Below are positions 23,462-34,625 of a stretch of DNA of 64,000 nucleotides, in pieces. Each line of letters begins with the position of its first letter. Position 1 is the stretch's first letter. This DNA comes from Paramicrobacterium sp051513965 (GTDB taxonomy: Bacteria; Actinomycetota; Actinomycetes; Actinomycetales; Microbacteriaceae), in contig NZ_CP195847.1 in the NCBI RefSeq assembly GCF_051513965.1, positions 2,232,001 through 2,296,000 on the forward strand, in the 5' to 3' direction. The notes under the pieces were generated by a model that saw only the letters and a program-made list of their open reading frames with translations, searched no databases and was not told the origin of the DNA. A program made the position numbers and the translations under genes.

Positions 23462-26221
23462 TCAGCTGTGCATCCGACGACGCGCGACGAGTACGGCTCC
23501 GCCAGCCGCCGCGAGCAACAGCGCCACGATGAGCGCCGGAAGCAGTTCGCCACCGGTTCGAGGCAGATCACCGGATGCCGCAGCAGTGGGAGCGGCAGTC
23601 TCGCTGTCGTTAGCAGCACCGTTATCCGGATCCGGCTGGTCGCCGTCTCCCGGCTGATCGCTGTCGCCCGGAGCGCCCTCGCCCGTGGAGATTCCCACGA
23701 GCATCGGGTCGTGGTCGCTCGCACGGAACACGTCGGCCGCGTAGAGGTCGCTCACGTTGTAGTTGTGGCGTGAGTATTCCAGAGCCACCGACTCCACCGA
23801 GTTGATGTTCCAGATGTCCTGCCCTGTGACCGTCGCATCTGCCGCCGGTGAGGCGAAGATGTAGTCGAGAGAGCCGACCGCACCGTCGTAGTTGTACGTG
23901 TACTCACCGGTCTTCGCGCCCTGATCGACGTAGCCGGCACCCGTGATCGTCGTGATCGGGTCCTCCGCCGCATACGAGTTGAAGTCACCGACCAAGAACA
24001 CCTTGTCGGTGTCGTGCTTCGCCGCAAAGGCATCGGCGAATTCCAGCAGCGCCTCAGCCTGCCGTGTGCGATCGCCGTTGTACGCACCGATGCCGTCCTG
24101 GTTGTCGGCGTTGTCGCCTGAGGCGCTGTCGCCACCGCCCTTCGACTTGAAGTGGTTCGACACGACCACGAAGACGTCGTCAGCGTCGCCGCCCACCGGC
24201 ACGAAGGCCTGCGCGTCAGGTTCACGCGCATTGTCGAAGGCATCGGATCCGATGAGAATCTCCGCGTCCCCGACCAGTTCGACGGCCGCGGGCTTGTAGA
24301 TGAAGGCCGTGCGGATGACATCCTCGTTCTCCGGCAGATTCTCCGGCGAGCGCACGTAGTCCCACACGGCAGCTCCGGCCGCCTCGTTGAGCGCGTCGAC
24401 GAGAACGCTCAACGCATAGTCGCGGTCCTCGTGACCGGCTGCCAGTGAGTTCTCGATCTCTTCGAGCGAGACCACATCCGCGCCAAGAGCATTGATCGCG
24501 GCCACGATCTTGTCCTGCTGACGCGTGAGGTTCTCGGCGTTCGCCGCACCACGCACCTGGCAGTCAGCGGGACTCGAGTCGCGCACCGTGATCTTGTTTC
24601 CATCGCGATCCGTGTAGAACGACGTGCAGCCGGGACGCTCATCGCCCGTCGTGGCGAAGTAGTTCAGCACGTTGAACGTCCCAAGCGTCACATCGCCGCC
24701 GACATCCTCCGGCGTCGCTTCACGCGTGTTCTCGAACTCGACGGGCTGATCGGTGTTGCCCGTCACCCGGTACGTCGGCTGGAACTTCCACGCGCCGAAT
24801 CGGTAGTCGAGCAAGACCGCATCTGTGAAGGTGACTTCGGCACCGACGCGAACCGGGTTCTCGAGCGAAAGATACGGCAGAGGAGTTCCCGAGTTGGCGG
24901 AGTTCGTGAAGTCGACCGAGGAGCCATCGTCGAGCACAACGCCCTCGGCTTCTGCGCGCGCCACCTCGGCGTTGTACGCATCCGTCCCCGGGAGGCCCTT
25001 CACCGTGGGGTTGACGAGAGGCGAGTCGGATGCCGCAAGAGCGACCTCACCGTAGCGGTTCGTCTCGTATACCTCGGTCACCGTGTAGTCGCCCTGCGGC
25101 GCGACGAGCATGCTCTCGAGGGTCTCGCGCTCAGCGTCGTTGGCGGGGAACGCCACCTCGGCGGGCGCCGGCAGTGCGGCATCCTTCGCCATCACTGTGA
25201 TGTCCTGCGCGTCGGCGACCACGATCTGCGTCAGGTCATAGTACTCGTCCGCTGTGCCGTTCAGAGTGACCTTGTCACCCACCTCGACGGTCACGGGAAT
25301 GCTCTTGGCGAAGACGAAGATCCCATCGGATGCCGCGTGGCTCTCCGCGTCGATCACACCACCCGTGCCCTCGGTCTGAAGGTAGAAGCCGCTGAGCCCG
25401 CCCTCGGGGAAGGCCGCCGTCACGACGCCCGTGGTCGTGACCACGTCACCCGCGTACGGTGTCTTCGCGCCGGTGCCCTGGATCTCCGCGATCGTGAGTT
25501 CCGTGCCCGGGCCGACCGGACCGGTCTCGTCACCGCCCTCGGCTTCGTCGTCCTCGCCGACCGTGAGCGTCCCGCTGCCCTGCGGCGTGATCTCCTCGGT
25601 CAGGGAGAAGTCGTTCCTGTTGCTGTCGGTGTCGGCACCGTCGGTCCGCACATTCGAGCGGACGTCCGAGTTGCTCGAGGGAGCCTGCGCCGCTTCGCCC
25701 TCGAACGTGTTCGTCGAACCATAGCCGAGCGCATCCAGGATTCCCTCGACCCCGGCGACATCGCCCACCGGAGGAGTGATCTTCTCGGTTCCGTCGACGA
25801 GGAAGAGCGTGCCCTTCGTGCCGCTCGGATTGATGCTTCCGCCAGCGTCGAGATTCACGTTCGTGAGCGCCGCACCGGTGTCGGCATTGCCGTTCATCGC
25901 GATGAGGTAGTAACCACCGGCCGCGATCTCTCCGGAGAGCACCGCGACGCCGTTCGTGGCCGTGGAGCCGCCCGACGAACGATACTGCAGCGACATTCCG
26001 TCGAGAACGATCGGGGCATCGGTCGGGTTGTAGAGCTCCACGAACTTGTGGTCGTACATCGCACCGGCGCTTCCGCCACTCAGGTAGGCCTCATTGATCA
26101 CCACCCCGGCGCCAGAGTCCTCTGCAGCGGCAGCGGGCATCGCGGCGAGCGGAGCGCACGCCAAACCCAGCAGCGCTGCAGCGGAACAGATCGTGCGTTC
26201 TCGCGCGGTCGTCATCGTCAC
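23462..26221 (-). CDS. Cell-wall-anchored extracellular endonuclease (ExeM/NucH family)
   Basis: 919 aa from GTG 26221, 8 bases after GAGGAG. Signal peptide ends in AAMPAAAAE. Then a lamin-tail domain (about 38-180, VVINEAYLSGGSAG, KFVELYNPTDAPIVL), an OB-fold region (about 245-360, GDVVTTTGVVTAAFPEG), and an endonuclease/exonuclease/phosphatase domain (about 505-830) with TFNVLNYF, SLEEIENS, GDFNSYAAEDP and the terminal SDHDPMLVGI catalytic His. A Pro/Asp linker and LPRTG with a hydrophobic tail anchor it by sortase. It should degrade DNA outside the cell and feed the nucleotidase encoded next. Confidence 0.9.
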   Translation of the reverse strand: MTMTTARERTICSAAALLGLACAPLAAMPAAAAEDSGAGVVINEAYLSGGSAGAMYDHKFVELYNPTDAPIVLDGMSLQYRSSGGSTATNGVAVLSGEIAAGGYYLIAMNGNADTGAALTNVNLDAGGSINPSGTKGTLFLVDGTEKITPPVGDVAGVEGILDALGYGSTNTFEGEAAQAPSSNSDVRSNVRTDGADTDSNRNDFSLTEEITPQGSGTLTVGEDDEAEGGDETGPVGPGTELTIAEIQGTGAKTPYAGDVVTTTGVVTAAFPEGGLSGFYLQTEGTGGVIDAESHAASDGIFVFAKSIPVTVEVGDKVTLNGTADEYYDLTQIVVADAQDITVMAKDAALPAPAEVAFPANDAERETLESMLVAPQGDYTVTEVYETNRYGEVALAASDSPLVNPTVKGLPGTDAYNAEVARAEAEGVVLDDGSSVDFTNSANSGTPLPYLSLENPVRVGAEVTFTDAVLLDYRFGAWKFQPTYRVTGNTDQPVEFENTREATPEDVGGDVTLGTFNVLNYFATTGDERPGCTSFYTDRDGNKITVRDSSPADCQVRGAANAENLTRQQDKIVAAINALGADVVSLEEIENSLAAGHEDRDYALSVLVDALNEAAGAAVWDYVRSPENLPENEDVIRTAFIYKPAAVELVGDAEILIGSDAFDNAREPDAQAFVPVGGDADDVFVVVSNHFKSKGGGDSASGDNADNQDGIGAYNGDRTRQAEALLEFADAFAAKHDTDKVFLVGDFNSYAAEDPITTITGAGYVDQGAKTGEYTYNYDGAVGSLDYIFASPAADATVTGQDIWNINSVESVALEYSRHNYNVSDLYAADVFRASDHDPMLVGISTGEGAPGDSDQPGDGDQPDPDNGAANDSETAAPTAAASGDLPRTGGELLPALIVALLLAAAGGAVLVARRRMHS

Positions 26222-26467
26222 AGGTGCTTCTCCTCGGAAAGTCAGCTGACGCGCGACGGCGCGTCAGTGCGCCCAACGAGCGGACCCGGTGCGACGCCAT
26301 CGTCACACTAGGAGCGGCTCATTGCGTGTTCCCAGCGGACTGGTGAACAGCTGACTACAAACTAGAGCCTCGCACCGACAGAGCGACGCGAGTCAGTGAG
26401 AAGTGCACCTCACGGTGGCGATCCCGCTCACATGAGCAGACGGAGAGGATGTGTCAAGCGACGCGGC

Positions 26468-26971
26468 TCAGATCAGCCGCAGCATCCGCGTGTTGCCCAG
26501 CGTGTTGGGCTTCACTCGAGCGAGATCCAGAAACTCTGCGACGCCCTCGTCAGTGGAGCGCACGAGCTCCGCATACACCTCCGGGTCCACGACGCTCTCT
26601 CCGATGGGCGCGTAGCCGTGCTTGGTGAAGAAGTCGACCTCGAACGTCAAGCAGAAGAGCCGCTTGAGGCCGAGCACACGGGCATCCTCCTGCAGCGTGG
26701 TGAGCAGTGAATGCCCCACGCCCTTGCCGAGCCACTCCTGCGCGACCGCGAGTGTGCGGACCTCGCCGAGGTCCTCCCACATGACGTGCAGCGCCCCACA
26801 GCCGATCACGGTTCCGTCGTCGGTCTCGGCGATGCGGAACTCCTGCACAGCCTCGTAGAACACGACCCGCTCTTTGCCGAGCAGAATACGCTCCTGAACG
26901 AGCGGCTCGATGAGCTTCTGGATGAGGGGAACGTCACTGGTGCGTGCCCAACGCACTCTAAACCCAGTCAT
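26468..26971 (-). CDS. Amino-acid N-acetyltransferase (single-domain ArgA type, GNAT)
   Basis: 167 aa starting MTGFRVRWARTSDVPLIQKL; GAGGA lies directly before the ATG and an in-frame GTG 18 bases upstream is the alternative start. GNAT fold with acetyl-CoA loop VRTLAVAQEWLGKGVGHSLL and RLFCLTFEVDFFTKHGYAPIGE, the signature of the short actinobacterial N-acetylglutamate synthase that begins arginine synthesis. It stands alone, away from other arg genes, as is usual for this form. Confidence 0.85.
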   Translation of the reverse strand: MTGFRVRWARTSDVPLIQKLIEPLVQERILLGKERVVFYEAVQEFRIAETDDGTVIGCGALHVMWEDLGEVRTLAVAQEWLGKGVGHSLLTTLQEDARVLGLKRLFCLTFEVDFFTKHGYAPIGESVVDPEVYAELVRSTDEGVAEFLDLARVKPNTLGNTRMLRLI

Positions 26972-27068
26972 TCCTCGTCCCGCTCTCACTTCCCGGGCAG
27001 CTCGGTACCCAACGAGGAGATCTTACAGCGGCTCACCTGCGAACCGGGTGAAGAAGGCGCGCGTCTGC

Positions 27069-27320
27069 TCAGCTGCCCGCCGATTCGTCGGCCTCGTCAT
27101 CGCCGCGATGCGTTCCGACGGGCGCCGAGCTCGGCAGCCGCGCAAGGTAGTGCATCGTGCCGTTGATCCGCTCAGCCTCCGCGGGGTGATCGTGCCGCAG
27201 CTGGCTCCAGGCCTGACCGGCCAAGCGCAGGCCTTCGTCTGGCTGCCCGGCCTGGCCGAGAGCGCGAAGCGTCTTGACGAGAAGCGTCGTCAGCGACTTC
27301 GCGAGAGCATCATCGGTCAC
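27069..27320 (-). CDS. Small helical protein coupled to the DUF2249 gene
   Basis: 83 aa from GTG 27320, which overlaps the upstream stop as GTGA; longer starts would sit inside the DUF2249 gene. Mostly helical (LAKSLTTLLVKTLRALGQAG, GLRLAGQAWSQLRHDHPAEAERI) with an acidic tail. The tight coupling implies a shared role with the DUF2249 protein. Function unknown. Confidence 0.65.
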   Translation of the reverse strand: MTDDALAKSLTTLLVKTLRALGQAGQPDEGLRLAGQAWSQLRHDHPAEAERINGTMHYLARLPSSAPVGTHRGDDEADESAGS

Positions 27321-27559
27321 GATGTCTTGTCGGTGCGTCCGATGCGGACGCTCCACACCTCCGGGCCCTGGTCGACGGGCTCCCATGTGAACTCGCCCGG
27401 GTGCTCCGCAGCGAATTGGTAATACAGCGGTTTCGGGTCGTGGTCGTTGACGAGCAGGAAGGATTCACCAGCGCTGAGCGCGAAATAGTGCTCAAAGATG
27501 AGCTCGTGCCGACGCGCCGGAACCTCGGAACGTACGTCGAGTCGCTGATCGTCTGCCAT
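27317..27559 (-). CDS. DUF2249 domain protein
   Basis: 80 aa from the ATG 5 bases after GGAAGGA. The sequence RHELIFEHYFALSAGESF, then LVNDHDPKPLYYQFAAEHPGEFTWEPV is characteristic of DUF2249, a SirA/TusA-like fold often found with hemerythrin and nitrogen-oxide or anaerobic-stress genes. Divergent from ppx, with AT-rich TATAAC-type promoter sequence in the gap. The redox link is family knowledge, not shown here. Confidence 0.85.
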   Translation of the reverse strand: MADDQRLDVRSEVPARRHELIFEHYFALSAGESFLLVNDHDPKPLYYQFAAEHPGEFTWEPVDQGPEVWSVRIGRTDKTS

Positions 27560-27662
27560 GACTGTCCTTCCGTGTCGTATAACTACATCCATTATGTGCA
27601 CCGAGGACCGAATCTGCACAAGCGAATCTGCACAGGGGGAGCCGAGGCGCTATCGTTCTGAT

Positions 27663-28589
27663 ATGCGTCTCGGGGTTCTCGATGTCGGTTCGAACACCGT
27701 CCACCTGCTCATCGTCGATGCCCATCCCGGCGCCCATCCGGAGCCGATGGCGAGCCATAAGTCCGTACTGCGCCTCATGCGCTATCTCGCCCCCGACGGC
27801 TCCATCACCGACGAGGGCGTCGACGCGATCGTCTCGGCTGTCAGCGGCGCCGCAGAGCTCGCGGCTCGCAGCAACCTCGACGAGCTGCTGCCGATCGCGA
27901 CGTCCGCGATCCGCGAGGCGAAGAACGGTCCGGAGGTCCTCGAGCTCGTCACCCAGGAGACCGGCATCGAACTCGGAGTGCTCTCGGGCGAAGACGAAGC
28001 CAAGCTCACATTCCTCGCCGTCCGTCGCTGGTACGGCTGGTCGGCCGGCAACATCCTCCTCTTCGACATCGGCGGCGGTTCGCTCGAGATCTCGATGGGA
28101 CAGGACGAATACCCCACGATCGGCCTCAGCGTCCCCCTCGGGGCTGGACGGTCGACCATTTCCTTCCTGCCAGACGATCCGCCCACGATCGAACAGCAGG
28201 ATGCCCTGCGGGACCACGCTCGCGGCATCCTCGAGCAGTCACGCACGGAGTTCTCCGAGATGCCGCCACCCTCACACGTGGTCGGCTCCTCGAAGACCAT
28301 CCGCTCACTCGCCCGCCTGGCCGGTTCGGTGCGCGACGGCGTGGGCGACAGCGACAGGATGCTGCTTCGCCGCAGTCAGCTCGACGATTGGGTGCCGCGA
28401 CTGGCGCGTCTCTCCGCGGCATCCCGCCCCGAGCTTCCCGGCATCACGGTCGACCGCACCTTCCAGATCGTCGCGGGAGGAATCGTGCTGTCAGAGACGA
28501 TGCGCGCCTTTGATGTGAAGGAGCTCGACGTCTCGCCGTGGGCGATGCGCGAAGGCGTTCTGCTTCGATACCTCGACCACTTGGATTGA
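27663..28589 (+). CDS. Exopolyphosphatase / pppGpp phosphohydrolase (Ppx/GppA family)
   Basis: 308 aa starting MRLGVLDVGSNTVHLLIVDA, the first phosphate loop of the ASKHA ATPase fold; the frame extends upstream through intergenic DNA but this ATG is the natural start. Further motifs: PIATSAIREAKNG, ETGIELGVLSGEDEA and the second loop LLFDIGGGSLEISMG. The short single-domain form is the Ppx1/Ppx2 type of actinobacteria, acting on polyphosphate or guanosine pentaphosphate. It converges on the DUF1801 gene with 3 bases between. Confidence 0.9.
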   Translation: MRLGVLDVGSNTVHLLIVDAHPGAHPEPMASHKSVLRLMRYLAPDGSITDEGVDAIVSAVSGAAELAARSNLDELLPIATSAIREAKNGPEVLELVTQETGIELGVLSGEDEAKLTFLAVRRWYGWSAGNILLFDIGGGSLEISMGQDEYPTIGLSVPLGAGRSTISFLPDDPPTIEQQDALRDHARGILEQSRTEFSEMPPPSHVVGSSKTIRSLARLAGSVRDGVGDSDRMLLRRSQLDDWVPRLARLSAASRPELPGITVDRTFQIVAGGIVLSETMRAFDVKELDVSPWAMREGVLLRYLDHLD

Positions 28590-28592
28590 TCG

Positions 28593-29030
28593 TCAGCTGA
28601 CCGCAGCGGTCACCGCTTTCACGATCGTCGCCTCGACCGTCGGCGTCCACGTGGGGATCGCCCACGAGACCGGCCACATGTCGCCGTCGTCGAGCGTCGC
28701 CGCCTCTTGGAACTCGAGCGTGGAGTACCGGTTCTTGAACTTGCCGGAGTTCTTGAACGCGACCACGAGCTTTCCGCTCTCGTTTGCGTAGGCGGGCATT
28801 CCGTACCAGGTCTTCGGCAGCAGCTGCGGCGCCGTCGCCGTGATCGTCGCGTGCACCCGCTCAGCGAGCGCTCGATCCTCCGGGTTCATCTTCTCGATCG
28901 CGTCAAGCAGAGCCTGCAGGTCATCCGCCTTCTTGGCGCCCTTCTTGCCCTCTGCTCGCAGCTCTGCCGCTCGCGTCTTCATCGCCGCGCGCTCTTCTGC
29001 GCTGAACCCGGTGCTCGTTTCGGTCGACAT
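28593..29030 (-). CDS. DUF1801 (YdhG-like) protein
   Basis: 145 aa behind GTGAGGAGAAAAG. An N-terminal Lys/Ala-rich helix (AEERAAMKTRAAELRAEGKKGAKKA) resembles DUF1801-linked iron-chaperone-like proteins; the body has LLPKTWYGMPAYANESGKLVVAFKNSGKFKNRYSTLEF, the DUF1801 core. Cytoplasmic, function poorly known in the family. Confidence 0.8.
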   Translation of the reverse strand: MSTETSTGFSAEERAAMKTRAAELRAEGKKGAKKADDLQALLDAIEKMNPEDRALAERVHATITATAPQLLPKTWYGMPAYANESGKLVVAFKNSGKFKNRYSTLEFQEAATLDDGDMWPVSWAIPTWTPTVEATIVKAVTAAVS

Positions 29031-29133
29031 CTTTTCTCCTCACCTCGTTGTCTGTGAGAAACAGAGTATGCCCGTGCGCAGGCCACGCACTTCTTCATTC
29101 CTGATGGATGTGACGACACCGAAGCGGAAGACA

Positions 29134-29173
29134 GAGAAGGAGGCCGCTGACGTGTGTCAGCGGCCTCCTTCTC
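29134..29173 (-). terminator. Terminator downstream of clpC
   Basis: Perfect 18-bp stem GAGAAGGAGGCCGCTGAC / GTCAGCGGCCTCCTTCTC around a GTGT loop, 16 bases past the clpC stop. No clear T run. Confidence 0.8.
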
Positions 29174-29188
29174 TGCGGCATAGGTGCC

Positions 29189-31729
<2,541 letters not shown>

Positions 31730-31843
31730 CTTCACTCCTTTCGACACCTCGGGCTGAGAACGGTGTCGATACTGACAGCGTAACGACGTATCGGCCACCA
31801 CTTCCCCCTGTTCGCCCACGGCGTGACAGATGCGCCGCCGCCC

Positions 31844-31903
31844 TTGACATACATATCGACAATCGATAACTTATCGTTTATCGCTAATATCGAATATCGA
31901 TAA
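31844..31903 (+). promoter_or_regulatory. Promoter with 7-bp-spaced ATCG repeat array (probable autoregulatory operator)
   Basis: A consensus -35 TTGACA (31844-31849) is followed by very AT-rich DNA in which ATCG starts at 31855, 31862, 31873, 31880, 31889 and 31896: three pairs, each pair exactly 7 bases apart. The first pair forms the perfect inverted repeat TATCGA-CAA-TCGATA (31854-31868). The likely -10 lies inside the repeats, so a bound regulator would block RNA polymerase. The downstream HTH gene is the obvious candidate. Confidence 0.65.
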
Positions 31904-31914
31904 AGGGAGCCATC

Positions 31915-32511
31915 ATGGAACAGAACCTCAGCCGCTCTGATCGGAATGATCTGCGGTTGATCATGCTCTACGGCGCCGTCGCCGCGATCGCCGTGCTCAT
32001 CTGGACGGTCGTCAGCGTGACGAATCTGTTTCCAGCCGGTGTCTTCACTCCGACAGTCCCTCTCGAGACGGGCACCGTCTCCACCGCTCTCGGAGGCGGA
32101 GCCAGCGCCGTCGTCACCGAGGTCACCGTCGCCGCTCCGGACACTCCGCTCATCTCCGTGATCGCAGCCGTCACCGTCGTCATCGTGAGAGCCCTCACCT
32201 TCTTCGGCGTCATCGCCTGCATCCTCGCACTGTGCCGGAATATCTCGCGCGGCATCACGTTCGATCGCGCCAACAGCCGCCTCGTCTCCGCCACAGCGAT
32301 CACCCTGTTCGTGGGAACGCTGATCGTCCAGGGCGCACGGACGTTCGCCATCAACGGCATCCTCGCCTCTCTCGAACACATCGGGGAGGGCGATATCAGC
32401 ACGCCGATGAGCTTCTGGGTCACGTACTTTGTCGCGGCATCCCTCGGACTCGTCGCAATCGCCTTCCGCGCGGGCGAGCGCTTGCAGCGCGAGACGGAAG
32501 GACTCGTCTGA
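31915..32511 (+). CDS. DUF2975-family membrane protein
   Basis: 198 aa behind AAAGGGAG. Four hydrophobic segments (about 16-36 LIMLYGAVAAIAVLIWTVVS, 82-105 VIAAVTVVIVRALTFFGVIA, 121-141 ATAITLFVGTLIVQG, 163-185 FWVTYFVAASLGLVAIAFR) in the DUF2975 arrangement. It overlaps the next gene as TGATG; membrane DUF2975 protein plus YozG-type HTH is a recurrent pair in Gram-positive bacteria. Role unknown, possibly envelope stress sensing. Confidence 0.82.
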   Translation: MEQNLSRSDRNDLRLIMLYGAVAAIAVLIWTVVSVTNLFPAGVFTPTVPLETGTVSTALGGGASAVVTEVTVAAPDTPLISVIAAVTVVIVRALTFFGVIACILALCRNISRGITFDRANSRLVSATAITLFVGTLIVQGARTFAINGILASLEHIGEGDISTPMSFWVTYFVAASLGLVAIAFRAGERLQRETEGLV

Positions 32512-32759
32512 TGGCACCCCGCGAACCAGAGGGAGAGCCGACGGGCATCCACTGTCGACTCGACGAGCTGCTCGCCGAACGCGGCATGACACTCACCCAG
32601 TTGAGCGAGACCGTGGGCGTCAGCATCGTGAATCTGTCCGTGCTCAAGAACGACCGCGCGAAGGCGATCCGGTTCTCGACGCTCGTCGCCATCTGCGATG
32701 CCCTGCGGTGCACCCCGGGCGATCTGCTCGAGCGCAGCGGACAGGAACCCCCGCAGTGA
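32511..32759 (+). CDS. YozG-like Cro/CI-family HTH regulator
   Basis: 82 aa; its ATG overlaps the DUF2975 stop. HTH-3 domain: CRLDELLAERGMTLTQLSETVGVSIVNLSVLKNDRAKAIRFSTLVAICDAL (read as helices 1-5), ending TPGDLLERSG. Small regulators of this type pair with DUF2975 proteins and probably repress their own promoter, here the repeat array at 31854-31903. Confidence 0.88.
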   Translation: MAPREPEGEPTGIHCRLDELLAERGMTLTQLSETVGVSIVNLSVLKNDRAKAIRFSTLVAICDALRCTPGDLLERSGQEPPQ

Positions 32760-32771
32760 GGCACGAGCGCG

Positions 32772-34277
32772 TCACTGCAGAGCCGAGCTCAACCGTGCGA
32801 GGTTGTCGAGCACGGTTGAGCGCAGCGGCTGCTTCATCCACTCGTCGAGCGTGAGCTCTCGACTGAGTGAGCGGTAGTGGTCTTCGATCGCACGCATGTC
32901 GCGCACGAAGTCACGACCCCGCACAAGCAGCGAGACCTCGAGATTGAGACCGAACGAGCGCATATCCATATTGCTCGACCCGAGCACCGCGACCTCGTCA
33001 TCGATCGTGAAGTGCTTGGAGTGCAGAATGTACGGCTTCGGATACAGGAAGATGCGCACACCCGCACGAAGAAGAGCCTCATAGTAGGAGCGCTGCGCGT
33101 GATAGACCATCGCCTGGTCGCCGATCTCCGAGACAAACAGGTCGACGGGGACTCCCCGGTGCACGGCCGTCGTGATCGCAAAGAGCAGCGATTCATCCGG
33201 CACGAAGTACGGGCTCGTGATGACGATGCGGTTCTGCGCCGCCCACAGCAGCCCGAGGAAGAGACGCAGATTGTTCTCGCCCTCGAAGCCGGGACCTGAC
33301 GGAACCACCTGGCAGACGAGGTCGCCCGGGCGATCCTCCTGCGTCACCGCGCCTTCGCCCTGCGGGTCAGCCCCGTCCGCGAGAAGCTCATCGGTCTCGC
33401 TGTACCAGTCAGTGAGGAAGATCGCGTTGATCGCTCCCACGACCGGGCCGTGCACCCGCGCCTGCAGCTCCTGCCATTTGAGCCCGCGCTCGATGTTGCG
33501 CTTCTTGTTGTAGCTGCGGTCGATGATGTTCTGCGAGCCGATCCAGGCGACGCTGCCGTCGACGACCAGCAGCTTGCGGTGGTTGCGCAGGTCAGGGCGC
33601 TGCCACTTCCACTGCAGCGGGTCGAGCGGCAGCATCCGATGCCAGTCAGCGCCCATCGACGTCAGCCGGTCGGTCATGTCACGGTAGCCGGGCGTGCGCA
33701 GCGAAGCGACGTGATCGAACAGCACCCTGACCGAGACACCGCGCGTCACCGCACGTTCGAGCGCATCGAAGAACGGCACGGTCGTGGCATCCTGACACAT
33801 GATGTAGAACTCGACGTGCACCCACTTCTCAGCCGCCTCGATATCGTCGATCATCCCCTGCAGCGACGACGCGTAGTCGTGCTCGAGTACGGCCGTGTTG
33901 CCGCCGAGCATCGGGAAGCCGCCGAGGTTCTGATTGAGGTACGCGAGGGAGGGCAGCCACTCAGGGGTGGCGGCAAGGCTCTCATCGTGCGGCAGCTCCG
34001 CGACGACGCTCGCGATGTACGAGTTGATGTCCTGCTGGCGTTTGCGCCTGGCGCGCGGAAGCTTCGGGTTGCCGATGATGAGGAACAGCAGCACCCCGAG
34101 GAACGGGATGAAGAAGATGGCGAGAAGCCACGCCATCCCCGAAGATGGGAGACGGTTGCGCGGGACGTAGATGATCGCGAGCACACGGACGCCCAGGTCG
34201 ATGACGAAGATCACGATCGCCCACCAGCCGAAGCTGACGCCGAAGATCTCAATGACGGCGTCGTCGAAGAAGCTCAT
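32772..34277 (-). CDS. cls: Cardiolipin synthase (phospholipase D family)
   Basis: 501 aa. Two N-terminal membrane helices (WWAIVIFVIDLGVRVLAIIYV and MAWLLAIFFIPFLGVLLFLI, the PLDc_N region), then two HKD motifs: HRKLLVVDGSVAWIGSQN and HSKHFTIDDEVAVLGSSNMD. It joins two phosphatidylglycerol molecules, or uses CDP-diacylglycerol, to make cardiolipin at the membrane. Converges on the HTH gene with 12 bases between. Confidence 0.95.
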   Translation of the reverse strand: MSFFDDAVIEIFGVSFGWWAIVIFVIDLGVRVLAIIYVPRNRLPSSGMAWLLAIFFIPFLGVLLFLIIGNPKLPRARRKRQQDINSYIASVVAELPHDESLAATPEWLPSLAYLNQNLGGFPMLGGNTAVLEHDYASSLQGMIDDIEAAEKWVHVEFYIMCQDATTVPFFDALERAVTRGVSVRVLFDHVASLRTPGYRDMTDRLTSMGADWHRMLPLDPLQWKWQRPDLRNHRKLLVVDGSVAWIGSQNIIDRSYNKKRNIERGLKWQELQARVHGPVVGAINAIFLTDWYSETDELLADGADPQGEGAVTQEDRPGDLVCQVVPSGPGFEGENNLRLFLGLLWAAQNRIVITSPYFVPDESLLFAITTAVHRGVPVDLFVSEIGDQAMVYHAQRSYYEALLRAGVRIFLYPKPYILHSKHFTIDDEVAVLGSSNMDMRSFGLNLEVSLLVRGRDFVRDMRAIEDHYRSLSRELTLDEWMKQPLRSTVLDNLARLSSALQ

Positions 34278-34371
34278 CGCGTGACCGCCCTCGTGCGGGC
34301 CGGTCGATGTGCCGGAGCCGTCATGACTCCGATGCTATCGGGGCGAGAAGGATGCCGCTGAAGGCGTGCCG

Positions 34372-34566
34372 TCAGTTGCTCGAGGGCGCCGGAGGCTTCG
34401 GCGGGAGGCCGCGACGCGCTCTCTCCTCCGCCTCGATGTCGGCGTAGACGCGACGCTCGTTGCGGTCAGAGCGCACGATCGCGCGGAGGATCACATAGAA
34501 CAGCGCGAACACCAGGAGCGTCGGCAGCACCGACCACGCGGCATTCAACCAGAAGTTCTCGATCAT
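34372..34566 (-). CDS. Small single-pass membrane protein
   Basis: 64 aa: one transmembrane helix (about 8-30, AAWSVLPTLLVFALFYVILRAIV), then a charged helix (RSDRNERRVYADIEAEERARRG) and Pro-rich end. Conserved small proteins of this layout are frequent in Microbacteriaceae. Function unknown. Confidence 0.75.
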   Translation of the reverse strand: MIENFWLNAAWSVLPTLLVFALFYVILRAIVRSDRNERRVYADIEAEERARRGLPPKPPAPSSN

Positions 34567-34625
34567 GATGGCTCCATGGTACCCCGCGCGGCTCGGTGCT
34601 GCCTCCGAGTGCTCAGCCCGTCAGC

